A stretch of 51,243 nucleotides of DNA from Sphingobacterium sp. JB170 (GCF_900163865.1 NZ_FUKU01000040.1:1-51243), one strand, 5' to 3'; shown: positions 36,321 to 45,690, counted from the stretch's first letter. The notes: generated by a model not told the origin, from the letters alone. Program-made: numbers and translations.

Positions 36321-37346
36321 ATGTTAAAAAAATATGCTGGTTACAGCACGATAGCCTGCCTACTTATAGGCAGTTTGGCTTCCTGTGGCGGAGCCTCGAC
36401 GGAGTCGGAAACGAAAACAGAAGTAGTTGGACAAGAAGAAGAACTTCATAATCCCGCGTCGCTAGAAGTGCCTAAAGAGGCCGAAGGTTTAGTTGGCCGT
36501 TGGGACCTGACTGTCGATAAAGGCGAGAAGAAAGCACCATCTTGGTTAGAGATTAAAGTTTCTGGATATAATACCCTTGTCGGGGCATTTGTAAGCGAAG
36601 CAGGAAGTAGCCGTCCAGTTTCACATATCGTGCTTAAAGAAGGTAAATTTTCGTTTGCTATTCCACCACAATGGGAAGGCGGCGAAGGTGACTTCAAAAT
36701 CGATGGCGAGCTCGCCGGGAGTGATTTAAAAGGAACAATCACCTCGAACAAAGGAGAGACCTTCAATTTTACGGGAGTGAAAGCGCCCTACCTAAACCGT
36801 ACCGGGGATGCCGAATGGGGAACGCCGGTCGTATTATTCAACGGAACGGATTTGAAAGGCTGGAAACCATCATCCGACGAAAATAATAAATGGATAGTCA
36901 AGGACGGTATCCTAATCAATACAGAAGCTGGTGCCAATTTGATATCCGAACAGACCTACGAAGATTTTAAATTAACGGCAGAGTTTCGTTATGCTGAAGG
37001 TGGTAATGCAGGTATTTATTTACGCGGCCGTTATGAAGTGCAGATTGAAGATTCACCCAAGGATAGACATCCCGGATCGTTGTACTTTGGTGGCGTTTAT
37101 GGTTTTTTATCGCCAAACCAGCTTGCAACAAATGGGCCTGGAGAATGGAATACCTACGAGATCACCCTTCGTGGACGTCTCGTAACAATTGTTGCCAACG
37201 GGAAGACCATTATCAGTGAACAGGAGATTCCTGGAATTACAGGGGGCGCGCTCGACAGCAATGAGGGTGAACCCGGACCGATCTATTTACAAGGTGACCA
37301 TACCGGTGTTGAATTTAGAAAACTGGTTATCACTCCAGCGAAATAA
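36321..37346 (+). CDS. DUF1080 (3-keto-disaccharide hydrolase-like) lipoprotein
   Basis: A 341-residue lipoprotein with lipobox LASC (Cys at residue 22). Residues about 55-150 form a small beta-barrel domain (GLVGRWDLTV). Residues about 165-340 are the DUF1080 laminin-G-like domain, with VVLFNGTDLKGWKPS, GNAGIYLRGRYEVQIEDS and GPIYLQGDHTGVEFRKL. Related proteins act on 3-keto-glycosides. It is the last plus-strand gene of the glycan locus and is followed by a terminator. Confidence 0.9.
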   Translation: MLKKYAGYSTIACLLIGSLASCGGASTESETKTEVVGQEEELHNPASLEVPKEAEGLVGRWDLTVDKGEKKAPSWLEIKVSGYNTLVGAFVSEAGSSRPVSHIVLKEGKFSFAIPPQWEGGEGDFKIDGELAGSDLKGTITSNKGETFNFTGVKAPYLNRTGDAEWGTPVVLFNGTDLKGWKPSSDENNKWIVKDGILINTEAGANLISEQTYEDFKLTAEFRYAEGGNAGIYLRGRYEVQIEDSPKDRHPGSLYFGGVYGFLSPNQLATNGPGEWNTYEITLRGRLVTIVANGKTIISEQEIPGITGGALDSNEGEPGPIYLQGDHTGVEFRKLVITPAK

Positions 37347-37357
37347 ATTAAAAGACC

Positions 37358-37390
37358 AGCGCGTAGCACCACGTTACGCGCTAGGTTTTT
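37358..37390. terminator. Bidirectional terminator between DUF1080 and hutG
   Basis: A stem AGCGCGTA/TACGCGCT (37358-37365 and 37375-37382) is followed on the plus strand by TTTTT (37386-37390). On the minus strand it is followed by a T-rich tract. It separates the convergent DUF1080 gene and hutG, whose stop overlaps the T-run. Confidence 0.8.
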
Positions 37391-38375
37391 AAAGACCTGT
37401 TTTAATTTGCTTATGCTTGGACTGCACCGCTCGGAATATAAGTTCCGCCGCAAAGCGCGCCGTACACTTGTCCCTATCGAAAGCGGGATTAAATTCCGCC
37501 AAATCCATGCTTACTAATTTTTTCGAATTGATTAGCGCATCAAACACGGCTAGAAAGTATGCGTCTGGAATTATGCCGTTAAATGCGGGCGCGCTGACGC
37601 CCGGCGCGAAAGCTGCGGCAAATACATCCATATCTACGGTCAGGTAAAGGTGGTCGATTTCCGCTAGAAAACGCTTCAATACCTCGTCATTTTTAGTGGC
37701 ATACATAGGATGAAACTTATCGCGACTGATCCAGCGAACGTTCAACGTTTGTGCCCGATCGAAAAGCAGCTGCGTGTTACTGATAGATTGTATTCCTATC
37801 GCCAGATAATGATACGAACCGCCAGTACGCTGTTCATCCATCGCAATTTGATAGAAACTCGTGCCCGAGTTCCCCGCCGGTTTTGGGGTCCTGAGGTCAA
37901 AGTGAGCATCGAAGTTAATGATGCCTGTCTTTCCATCACGCACTTTTTTTACCCCTTGGAAGTGACCATAGCTAATCTCATGCCCCCCACCTAACACGAT
38001 AGGAAAGCCCCCATTACTAATGATATATGCGACGCAACGTGCCAGCTGCTGCTGGGATTGTTCTAGATCTCCTGCAGCGCACCGTATTGTTCCCGCGTCG
38101 ATTAAAGCACCTTTCGTTATCTCGCCTGCAGGAAGGTTGATAAGCACATCACGTAGGCATGCCGGCCCTGTGCTGGCGCCGGGACGTCCATGGTTTCGTC
38201 GTACACCTTCCTCGACAGCGAAGCCCAGCAGAACAATGCCGTTTTTAAGTACAGGATCTTTACGCAAGTCGACAATTCTTATAATTTGATGCCAGCGATT
38301 TTCGCGTGAGTCGTCTCCGTCGATACGCATGGCATGCGTATCGAATGCGGTTACTTCGTAGTTGTTCAATTCCAT
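37389..38375 (-). CDS. hutG: Formimidoylglutamase
   Basis: A 328-residue ureohydrolase (arginase fold). The Mn-binding motifs are visible: GGGHEISYG, INFDAHFDLR and LTVDMDVFA. It hydrolyses N-formimidoyl-L-glutamate to glutamate and formamide, the last step of one branch of histidine degradation. It is the last gene of the hut operon, starting two bases after hutU. The arginase-type form fits the context; other ureohydrolases are less likely. Confidence 0.92.
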   Translation of the reverse strand: MELNNYEVTAFDTHAMRIDGDDSRENRWHQIIRIVDLRKDPVLKNGIVLLGFAVEEGVRRNHGRPGASTGPACLRDVLINLPAGEITKGALIDAGTIRCAAGDLEQSQQQLARCVAYIISNGGFPIVLGGGHEISYGHFQGVKKVRDGKTGIINFDAHFDLRTPKPAGNSGTSFYQIAMDEQRTGGSYHYLAIGIQSISNTQLLFDRAQTLNVRWISRDKFHPMYATKNDEVLKRFLAEIDHLYLTVDMDVFAAAFAPGVSAPAFNGIIPDAYFLAVFDALINSKKLVSMDLAEFNPAFDRDKCTARFAAELIFRAVQSKHKQIKTGL

Positions 38376-38377
38376 GG

Positions 38378-40399
38378 TTATTCCGGTTGTTTAGCAAATA
38401 GTTGATCGATTAGCGCAGTATCGGCTATTTCTGCGTGGGTGACTAGAAATGAAGGGCTGCGTTGCAGCTCGGCGGTCAATGCTCTTTGTGCATGCGCGCT
38501 GCCCGCCCAAGCGCGTCTAGCAATCCCGTTGTTTACATCATAAAAGAGCATGTTTTCCAATTTATGGTCCGTGTCCGCACTTCCATCGAGCAGCAATCCG
38601 AATCCACCATTAATAACCTCCCCCCAACCGACACCGCCACCATTATGGATGGATACCCAGGTGGCACCACGAAAACTATCCCCGATCACATTGTGTATTG
38701 CCATATCTGCGGTATACTTGCTGCCATCGTAGACGTTACTTGTTTCGCGGTACGGCGAGTCCGTCCCACTGACGTCGTGGTGATCCCTCCCTATGACTAT
38801 GGGTGCTTTAAGGGTTCCTTCGCGGACGGCCTTGTTAAAGGCTTTGGCAATCCGTATTCTACCGAGCGCATCGGCGTAGAGTATGCGTGCTTGCGAGCCG
38901 ACAACAAGTTTATTCTCGGCTGCTTTTTCGATCCACAGAATATTATCGGTCAACTGCTGTGTAATTTCTGGGTACGCCTGCTCGAGCAGTTCGCGCATAA
39001 CTTGTAGGGCGAGCCGATCGGTATGCTTTAGATCTTCGGTGTCTCCCGAGCAACATACCCAGCGGAAGGGTCCAAAGCCATAATCGAAACAAATCGGGCC
39101 CATGATGTCCTGTACATAGGAAGCATACCGGAAGTCTTTTTCGCCGTGAGCCATTACAGGGGCGCCCGCGTGGGAACATGCTAACAGAAAAGCGTTACCA
39201 TAGTCGAAGAAGTAGGTTCCAAGTGCGACATGTTTTTCAATTGCCCGGGCATGGCGAACGAGTGAACGCTGAACTGCAACTTTAAATGCAGCAGGATCAT
39301 CTGTTATTAATCGGTTTGCCTCTTCAAAGCTCATGCCTGCAGGATAATATCCTCCAGCATAGGGATTATGCAACGAAGTTTGATCGGATCCGATAGCTAC
39401 GTAAATATCTTCCTGGTAGAATGCTTCCCAAACATCGACCACGTTTCCTATAAAAGCGATCGAGCAGACTTTCTGCTGCGATATGGCTTGTTTCACGGTG
39501 TTGACAAGCTCGCCAAGGTTACTGATGATGATGTCGACCCATCCCTGGCTGTGACGTTTTTGTGCCGCATGAGCATTGACCTCAGCGCATACAGTGAGGC
39601 ATCCGGCAATATTGCCTGCTTTTGGCTGGGCACCGCTCATTCCGCCCAGTCCGGAAGTTAAAAACACCTTACCAGCGATTGTGTCCCACTGTGGATATTG
39701 TTTCCGAAAAGCGTTTATTACCGTGAGCGTGGTTCCATGAACAATCCCTTGCGGACCAATATACATGTATGATCCTGCAGTCATTTGCCCGTATTGGGTG
39801 ACGCCTAAAGCATTATATTTCTCCCAATCATCAGGTTTGCTATAATTGGGGATCATCATCCCATTGCTGATCACCACACGCGGCGCGTCTTTGGAGGAAG
39901 GGAAAAGCCCCATAGGGTGACCGCTGTACATATGCAGGGTTTGCTCCGACGTCATTTGGGCTAAAAACTGCATCGTACAGAGGTATTGTGCCCAGTTTTG
40001 GAATACAGCACCGTTACCGCCATACGTGATAAGTTCGTGCGGGTGTTGGGCGACCGCCGGATCGAGATTGTTTTGTATCATCAACATAATAGCTGCCGCT
40101 TGTTGACACTTTGCAGGATACGCTTGTATTGCTCGAGCGTGCATAGGATACTTCGGCCGGAATCGGTACATATAAATCCGTCCATATGTTTTTAGCTCCT
40201 GTAAAAACTCTGGTGCTAACACTTGATGCCAGGCTTCTGGAAAGTAGCGTAAAGCATTCCTCAGGGCCAGTTTCTTTTCAGCGGTACCGAGTATGTCTTT
40301 TCGAACTGGGGCATGGCTTATGGAATTATCGAACGTTTGTTTTTGGGGTAAATGATGTGGTATTCCCTGCAGGATTTCTTCTTGAAAAGTCATATTCAT
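38378..40399 (-). CDS. hutU: Urocanate hydratase
   Basis: A 673-residue NAD-dependent urocanase, second step of histidine degradation. Diagnostic motifs are MYSGHPMGLFPS, TSGLGGMSGAQPKAG (NAD site), GPFRWVCCSGD and DHHDVSGTDSPYRETSN. It is about 115 residues longer than the Pseudomonas type (about 555) and close to the size of the animal enzyme (about 676), so it belongs to the long class. It sits between hutI (six-base gap) and hutG. Confidence 0.96.
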   Translation of the reverse strand: MNMTFQEEILQGIPHHLPQKQTFDNSISHAPVRKDILGTAEKKLALRNALRYFPEAWHQVLAPEFLQELKTYGRIYMYRFRPKYPMHARAIQAYPAKCQQAAAIMLMIQNNLDPAVAQHPHELITYGGNGAVFQNWAQYLCTMQFLAQMTSEQTLHMYSGHPMGLFPSSKDAPRVVISNGMMIPNYSKPDDWEKYNALGVTQYGQMTAGSYMYIGPQGIVHGTTLTVINAFRKQYPQWDTIAGKVFLTSGLGGMSGAQPKAGNIAGCLTVCAEVNAHAAQKRHSQGWVDIIISNLGELVNTVKQAISQQKVCSIAFIGNVVDVWEAFYQEDIYVAIGSDQTSLHNPYAGGYYPAGMSFEEANRLITDDPAAFKVAVQRSLVRHARAIEKHVALGTYFFDYGNAFLLACSHAGAPVMAHGEKDFRYASYVQDIMGPICFDYGFGPFRWVCCSGDTEDLKHTDRLALQVMRELLEQAYPEITQQLTDNILWIEKAAENKLVVGSQARILYADALGRIRIAKAFNKAVREGTLKAPIVIGRDHHDVSGTDSPYRETSNVYDGSKYTADMAIHNVIGDSFRGATWVSIHNGGGVGWGEVINGGFGLLLDGSADTDHKLENMLFYDVNNGIARRAWAGSAHAQRALTAELQRSPSFLVTHAEIADTALIDQLFAKQPE

Positions 40400-40405
40400 T
40401 CTCCT

Positions 40406-41650
40406 TTATTTTGTTTGGTACACGAGTTGTCCGTTCGCCCATACTAGTTGGGGCAATATGGTACCCTGATGGTAAGGGATATTTTGGTAGCTGTCTGTTT
40501 GATAAATAATAAAATCAGCCCGGTTGCCTGGTGCTAAGGACCCGCGGTCGGTTAAATTCAACGCTTTTGCTGCCCGAAAAGTGATGCCGGCAAACAGTTC
40601 AGCGTTACTCAGTTTTTGGGCGCTGGCGAGTATGGCAGCTTGCGCCATTAACTGTCCCATTGGGGCAGAGCCGGGGTTCCAATCTGTCGCAATTGCGAGA
40701 GCCGCTCCAGCATCGAGTAGCTTACGGCACGGGGTAAAGTTCATCCCCAGCCCGAGTGATGCACCTGGCAGCGCGACAGCAACGGTTTCCGATGCGCCTA
40801 GTAAATCAATATCTTTTTGGCTCGTCGCTTCCAGGTGGTCGGCACTTATAGCACCGAGCTCGCAAGCGAGCTTAGCCCCGCCGCTCGTAAATTGGTCAGC
40901 ATGTACGGTGATATCAAAGCCCATATCTTTCGCACTTTGTAGATAGGGGCGGATCTCGTCTACAGAAAAGGCACTTTGCTCTACAAAGGCATCAATCCGG
41001 TTGCTGAGACCTTCACGAATTAGGATGGGGTAAAGGTATTCTTCAATATATTGAAGGTACGCGCTCGCCGATCCATTATAATCTCGAGGTTTCATATGCG
41101 CCGCCAAGCAAGTAGCAACAAGCGCGATAGGAAGTTCTTGGTTAGCCTGCTGTATGGCCCGTAAAATCTTTAATTCTTGCTCTATTTCTAATCCGTAACC
41201 ACTCTTAACTTCTATTGTCGTGACGCCCTGCATTACAAGCTGCCTCGCGCGCGTACTGATCTGGGCAATAAGGTTCATAAAATCACAATTCCGCGTATCC
41301 TGAACCGTGCTCCATATTCCGCCAGCACTAGCTGCGATTTCCAGATAACTAGCACCACTGTTTCGGAGCGCAAAATCATGGGCCCGGCTTCCGGCAAAAG
41401 CAATATGGGTGTGGCAATCGACATATCCGGGTAAACAAACGCTATTTAGGCCAATGTCGACCTGTTCCACCTCCCCCTGGTACTGCTGTTGAAGTTCATG
41501 GTAATCGCCAACGGCAAGGATTTTCTCCGCCTCCACGACAATCCCCGCGGCATGTTGGACCTTTAGCTGGCTGTCTTTTATTGGGCCTTTCAGAGGTAGG
41601 TCCACCATGGGAAGTAATTGCGAGAAAGGACCGATGAGTTTCTTGTTCAT
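40406..41650 (-). CDS. hutI: Imidazolonepropionase
   Basis: A 414-residue amidohydrolase, third step of histidine degradation (imidazolone-5-propionate to formimidoylglutamate). Metal site HxH is in GYVDCHTHIAFAGSR, with further ligands in TVHADQFT and ATDWNPGSAPMGQL. The hutI stop and hutU start are six bases apart; the hutI start is one base after the hutH stop. Confidence 0.96.
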   Translation of the reverse strand: MNKKLIGPFSQLLPMVDLPLKGPIKDSQLKVQHAAGIVVEAEKILAVGDYHELQQQYQGEVEQVDIGLNSVCLPGYVDCHTHIAFAGSRAHDFALRNSGASYLEIAASAGGIWSTVQDTRNCDFMNLIAQISTRARQLVMQGVTTIEVKSGYGLEIEQELKILRAIQQANQELPIALVATCLAAHMKPRDYNGSASAYLQYIEEYLYPILIREGLSNRIDAFVEQSAFSVDEIRPYLQSAKDMGFDITVHADQFTSGGAKLACELGAISADHLEATSQKDIDLLGASETVAVALPGASLGLGMNFTPCRKLLDAGAALAIATDWNPGSAPMGQLMAQAAILASAQKLSNAELFAGITFRAAKALNLTDRGSLAPGNRADFIIYQTDSYQNIPYHQGTILPQLVWANGQLVYQTK

Positions 41651-41651
41651 G

Positions 41652-43223
41652 TTAAAATTGATTAAAAAGATGAGCTTGCTCCCCTAGATAGGGAACATTA
41701 TAATCTTGTGCCACTTGTGTAGCCCGACCGACCAATTCTCCGGAAGCAACAAGCTTTTGCGAAGATGCTAAAATGTCGGTCATTGGTTGATCGGCTTCAA
41801 TATGCGGGATGTGCTGCCGTACCGCCTGGTGGATAGCTTCGATAATAGGTGTTGAACGAAGCGGCCGATGGAAGTCGAACGCCTGTGCCGCGCATATCAA
41901 TTCAATACTCAAAATATGACTTACGTTTTCGATTACCTGTAGGAGTTTTCGTCCGCTAATGGATCCCATACTTACGTGGTCCTCTTGCCCTAGAGAGGTC
42001 GGTATACTGTCGGCACTTGCAGCAAAGCAAAAGTTCTTATTTTCACTTGCGAGTGCTGCTGTGGTATACTGCAGAATCATAAAGCCGGAATTAAGTCCAG
42101 TCGCGGTGAGTAGCAGTTTGGGAACCCCTGGGGTATCACCTTCAAGCGAGAGGTAAACACGCCTGTCTGAGACATTACCGAGTTCCGAAACGGCAAGTAA
42201 TGCATAATCCATCGGCAAAGCGATAGGTTGACCATGGAAGCTTCCGCCGCTGATGATTAGTTCGCGGTCGATGATTACAGGATTGTCGGTGACGGAATTT
42301 ATCTCAATTTCGGTTGTTTGTTTTAGCTGGAGCCATGCGCTTCGCGATGCCCCGTGTATTTGTGGAATACACCGTAAAGAATAGGGATCTTGTACCCGTG
42401 AGCAGTTCTTGTGGGACTGTACGATTTGAGAATCGTGCAATAAATTATAAACTGTGCTTGCGACGTATTGGTTACCCGGGTGTGGGCGCAACGCATGAAG
42501 CTCCCCAAAGAAAGGTTTGATGGAACCGTTCAGCCCTTCTAACATGAGTGATGCTATAAGGTCCGCATTCTGCAAGAGATTTTGCATTTGAACGACCGCC
42601 ATTACAGCGTGTGCCGCCATGAATTGCGTTCCATTTATTAAAGCGAGCCCCTCTTTAGCGCCAAGCTTGATCGGCGGCAAGCCGTGCGAATTTAATATCG
42701 GCGCAGCGGCACATCGTTTCGAATTCACCCATACTTCCCCATAGGCGATCAAAGGAAGAAACAAATGAGAAAGGGGAGCCAAATCCCCTGAAGCGCCGAC
42801 CGATCCTTGTTTGGGCACTACTGGGATAATGTCGTTGTCAATATGCCAGACGATCCGCTCGATTGTATCCCACTGTATTCCCGAGAAACCTTTTGCTAGG
42901 GCATGGACTTTCAGGATGAGCATCAGTTTGGACAGGTCGCTACTGATAGGCTCTCCAACGCCCACAGCATGGCTTTTTAGTAAGTTTTCCTGTAACGTAC
43001 GCGTATCCTCTGCGTTAATAATACTTGTACACAATGGGCCAAATCCGGTTGTTATGCCATACACCGTTTGTTGGGTTTGGACGATATGTTGCACGTGAGT
43101 CGAACTGCGTTCAATTCCTGATTTAGTTTCTTCAGAAAGGATTCCCATTCGGTCCCCGCGCATAATTTCAAGTGCAAGGCTGCATGTGAGCTGGTCAATT
43201 CCGTATTGGAAGGTCTTTTTCAT
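41652..43223 (-). CDS. hutH: Histidine ammonia-lyase
   Basis: A 523-residue enzyme of the aromatic amino-acid lyase family. The MIO-forming Ala-Ser-Gly is residues 144-146 in GSVGASGDLAPLSH. Further motifs are YGITTGFG near residue 55 (catalytic Tyr) and FHGQPIALPMD. It deaminates histidine to urocanate, the first step of the pathway. It is the first gene of the operon and is divergent from the LysR gene. Slightly longer than the usual 510 residues. Confidence 0.97.
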   Translation of the reverse strand: MKKTFQYGIDQLTCSLALEIMRGDRMGILSEETKSGIERSSTHVQHIVQTQQTVYGITTGFGPLCTSIINAEDTRTLQENLLKSHAVGVGEPISSDLSKLMLILKVHALAKGFSGIQWDTIERIVWHIDNDIIPVVPKQGSVGASGDLAPLSHLFLPLIAYGEVWVNSKRCAAAPILNSHGLPPIKLGAKEGLALINGTQFMAAHAVMAVVQMQNLLQNADLIASLMLEGLNGSIKPFFGELHALRPHPGNQYVASTVYNLLHDSQIVQSHKNCSRVQDPYSLRCIPQIHGASRSAWLQLKQTTEIEINSVTDNPVIIDRELIISGGSFHGQPIALPMDYALLAVSELGNVSDRRVYLSLEGDTPGVPKLLLTATGLNSGFMILQYTTAALASENKNFCFAASADSIPTSLGQEDHVSMGSISGRKLLQVIENVSHILSIELICAAQAFDFHRPLRSTPIIEAIHQAVRQHIPHIEADQPMTDILASSQKLVASGELVGRATQVAQDYNVPYLGEQAHLFNQF

Positions 43224-43270
43224 AATACTTTTCTTTTAACGGTTCTTTTTCGAGGACGAAACCTTATTTT

Positions 43271-43278
43271 CAAAATTA
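43271..43278 (-). promoter_or_regulatory. Candidate -7 box for the hut operon
   Basis: Minus-strand TAATTTTG fits TAnnTTTG and lies 48 bases before the hutH ATG at 43223, inside the 106-base region shared with the divergent LysR gene, where the LysR operator should lie. Confidence 0.45.
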
Positions 43279-43329
43279 ATGGTTAGTTTTAATAATTATA
43301 AATACTATTTGTGTCATTAAGTAATAACT

Positions 43330-44238
43330 ATGGGTTATCAAATAGAGCTTCGTCATCTGCGCTATTTCCGTGTTTTAGCTTCGGAGCTTCATTTCGGGAA
43401 AGCTGCGCAACGATTGTTCATCTCCCAGCCGGGACTCAGCCGGCAGATCAAACAAATGGAAGAAATATATGGCGTTCCCCTCTTAGAAAGAGGAAAGCGC
43501 TTTGTAAAACTTACTGCCGCGGGTACATACCTGAAGAAAGAGATAGACGAATTGTTTCTTCATATTACTAAAATTGAGCGTGGGGTGCGTACTTTGGGAG
43601 AATTCCCAATCACCCGGCTTCGATTCGGTTTCATTGGCTCCGCCGTGCAAATCGTATTATCCGAATTATTGATCACACTCAAGCATGATCATCCTACAAT
43701 TGAGGTGGAAATCCAAGAGCAATCCAATCTCTTACAAATAGAAATGCTGCTGCGCGAAGAAATTGATTTTGGTTTTGTACGCACTAATGCCCTTCCGCAA
43801 GGAATATCGGCAATACCGATTCTTACCGAACATTTTTGTTTAGTCGTACCCAAAAGCTACCCTATACAACAAGGCAATTTTGAAACGTTAGCCGATTTTA
43901 AATTGGAGCAGTTTATCTTGTTTTCTAAGGATTATAGTCAGTCATACTATGATTTGATAATGAGTGTTTTTCATAGTGCAGATTTCCTGCCTCGGGTCGC
44001 ATTACGCACCGTTAATGCGTTAACTATTTTCAACCTTGTGCAGCAGGGATTGGGCGTTGCCATCGTACCAGCTTCCTTGAAAAGAGGGTACAATATTGAT
44101 GTTAATTTTATTGACTTGGATATGTTGGAGCAGCGAACTACGTTGTACTTAGCGTGGAATAGTATGAACTGGCATGACCGAATGCAGTTTCTGTTGGATA
44201 TTGTGAGTGATAGTAGGGATCGAGCGATGCTATTTTAG
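43330..44238 (+). CDS. LysR family transcriptional regulator
   Basis: A 302-residue LysR protein. The N-terminal winged HTH (about 1-65, IELRHLRYFRVLASELHFGKAA, QPGLSRQIKQMEEIYGVPLLERG) is followed by a substrate-binding domain (about 93-295). It is divergent from hutH with a 106-base intergenic region, the classical LysR arrangement, so it likely controls the hut operon in response to urocanate or another intermediate. It meets the Smr gene end to end with no gap. Confidence 0.92.
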   Translation: MGYQIELRHLRYFRVLASELHFGKAAQRLFISQPGLSRQIKQMEEIYGVPLLERGKRFVKLTAAGTYLKKEIDELFLHITKIERGVRTLGEFPITRLRFGFIGSAVQIVLSELLITLKHDHPTIEVEIQEQSNLLQIEMLLREEIDFGFVRTNALPQGISAIPILTEHFCLVVPKSYPIQQGNFETLADFKLEQFILFSKDYSQSYYDLIMSVFHSADFLPRVALRTVNALTIFNLVQQGLGVAIVPASLKRGYNIDVNFIDLDMLEQRTTLYLAWNSMNWHDRMQFLLDIVSDSRDRAMLF

Positions 44239-44544
44239 TTATAAGCCGATGACTACAACGACAACGTCGGGGTTGTTATAGGAGGGGTGATAATTGGCGA
44301 TCGTCCCGTTAAATTTATATTCCCGAAGCTCCTCGTATAGCAGTTGTCTTAATAAGCCTTTACCCTTACCGTGGACGAATCGTATTTCGTTGTAGTCCCA
44401 ATAAATTGCGCCATCGAGCATTTCTCGAAAAAAGACAATAGTTTCACCCAGAAGTTCATCGGAGTTATAGTCTTGTGGATTATCGAGGAATGCTTCCGCA
44501 TGTAGATCAATTTGTTTTGCCGGACGTGGGAGTTGTCTACTCAT
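44239..44544 (-). CDS. Smr domain protein
   Basis: A 101-residue stand-alone Smr (small MutS-related) domain. The signature residues are IDLHAEAF near the start and RFVHGKGKGLLRQLL in the centre (HGKG active loop). Smr domains of this kind are nucleases or RNA-linked. The start is the ATG at 44544 (MSRQLP); an upstream TTG at 44550 is not preferred. A TAnnTTTG box lies directly before it. Stop codons of this gene and LysR abut. Confidence 0.85.
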   Translation of the reverse strand: MSRQLPRPAKQIDLHAEAFLDNPQDYNSDELLGETIVFFREMLDGAIYWDYNEIRFVHGKGKGLLRQLLYEELREYKFNGTIANYHPSYNNPDVVVVVIGL

Positions 44545-44639
44545 ATGCAAAAATAGCGCGAAAGTTTATTATCCTGAAATTTTTGTGCGTTATTTTCGTG
44601 ATGCTATTTTTTCCCAACACGGTTTACGTGTTACTTTCT

Positions 44640-45032
44640 TTATATTAGAGGGGGGAAGGGGGATTTTCTAATATGTTCCAATTTGATTTGAAATAACGCG
44701 GCCATCTTGCTTCCTCTACTTTTAGCTTCTGATGCGGTTGGACCTTCGTAGAGGGCGTCCACGGTTTGGTTAAACAAGGATAGCCACCGCTCAAAATGTT
44801 CTTTTTCGATCGGAAGTTGTGCATGAGGAGGAAACGGTCTGCCGTTATAGGTATGTTCATCAAGGAGGATCGTTTGCCAAAAGGTGTACATCTTCGCTAA
44901 ATGCGCAGGCCAATGACCCTCAAGTTTTTCATTAAAAATGGGACCGATAAGATGATCTTTCTGGACTGTGCCATAAAAAGTATCTACAAGTACTTTAATG
45001 TCATCCACTGTTTGTATATCTGCCTTATTCAT
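44640..45032 (-). CDS. Group III truncated haemoglobin
   Basis: A 130-residue globin of the truncated group III type. The proximal His is H79 in KEHFERWLSLF. Distal elements are FYGTVQKDHLIGPIF and WPAHLAKMYTFWQTIL. Group III globins bind O2, NO or nitrite-derived ligands and protect against nitrosative stress. It lies alone between the Smr gene and the PanD operon. Confidence 0.9.
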   Translation of the reverse strand: MNKADIQTVDDIKVLVDTFYGTVQKDHLIGPIFNEKLEGHWPAHLAKMYTFWQTILLDEHTYNGRPFPPHAQLPIEKEHFERWLSLFNQTVDALYEGPTASEAKSRGSKMAALFQIKLEHIRKSPFPPLI

Positions 45033-45264
45033 GTTTACATTCCTCTAATGTATAAAGTTAGGCATCACTTATTAGAAAAACGATGAGGTAATTCAAAAAG
45101 CACCAGTTTTTTATCTTTATAAGGTAAGGTTTACGCAAAATTGACATAGGGATTGAGCCACGAATAAACAGCCTTGGGAGCAAAGACTAGTTTTGTGGAA
45201 AGGGTCGGGCTTAATCCCTGCTAGTCGTTGTTTTACATGCACCCTTCAAGGGGTATTTCTGGGT

Positions 45265-45306
45265 AAAAAACGTCAGCATTCTATTCTATAACACAGAATG
45301 CGGACG
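45265..45306 (-). terminator. Intrinsic terminator of the PLP-DUF6695-PanD operon
   Basis: The stem CGTC-A-GCATTCT (45271-45282) pairs with AGAATGC-G-GACG (45295-45306). On the minus strand it is followed by TTTTTT (45265-45270). It lies 12 bases after the panD stop. Confidence 0.88.
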
Positions 45307-45317
45307 TTTATTGAATA

Positions 45318-45686
45318 TTAATAGTTATATTTTTCGACGGACTTTATTTGGTTTTCTCCTTCGGTAAAAACGAGTGTCGGCTGATAGCTCTCAGCCTCTT
45401 CAGGGGACATTGTCACAAAAGATAATATGTGTACGGTATCCCCGAGTTTTGCGTGCAATGCTGCACCACCGTTCATACATACTTCACCGCTTCCACGTTT
45501 GCCAGGAAGAACATAGGTCATGATTCGACTTCCGTTTACTGCGTTGTTAATGTATACCTGTTCGTATTTTTTTATACCCGCCGCGTCCAGAAGATCTGCG
45601 TCAATGGTGATAGATCCATTGTATGCTACGTTAGCTTCCGTTACTTTGACGGTATGAATTTTTGCTTTTAAAAGTGTTACTTCCAT
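45318..45686 (-). CDS. panD: Aspartate 1-decarboxylase (PanD), pyruvoyl enzyme
   Basis: A 122-residue pyruvoyl-dependent decarboxylase. The self-cleavage site Gly24-Ser25 in VAYNGSITIDADLLDAAGI and the downstream TYVLPGKRGSGEVCMNGGAALHAKLGD and SFVTMSPEEAESYQP match PanD. Typical reaction: L-aspartate to beta-alanine. It is downstream of a cysteine-synthase-fold gene and a permuted NlpC/P60-like gene with a four-base gap, not of panB/panC, so the usual pantothenate role is questionable. A cysteate-to-taurine side reaction is conceivable on chemical grounds only. Confidence 0.9.
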   Translation of the reverse strand: MEVTLLKAKIHTVKVTEANVAYNGSITIDADLLDAAGIKKYEQVYINNAVNGSRIMTYVLPGKRGSGEVCMNGGAALHAKLGDTVHILSFVTMSPEEAESYQPTLVFTEGENQIKSVEKYNY

Positions 45687-45690
45687 GATT

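Noticed and set aside
38462..39007. 181-codon plus-strand frame
   Set aside because: Antisense shadow of hutU, which has strong motifs; no recognisable protein.
40524..40946. 140-codon plus-strand frame
   Set aside because: Antisense to hutI; no family features.
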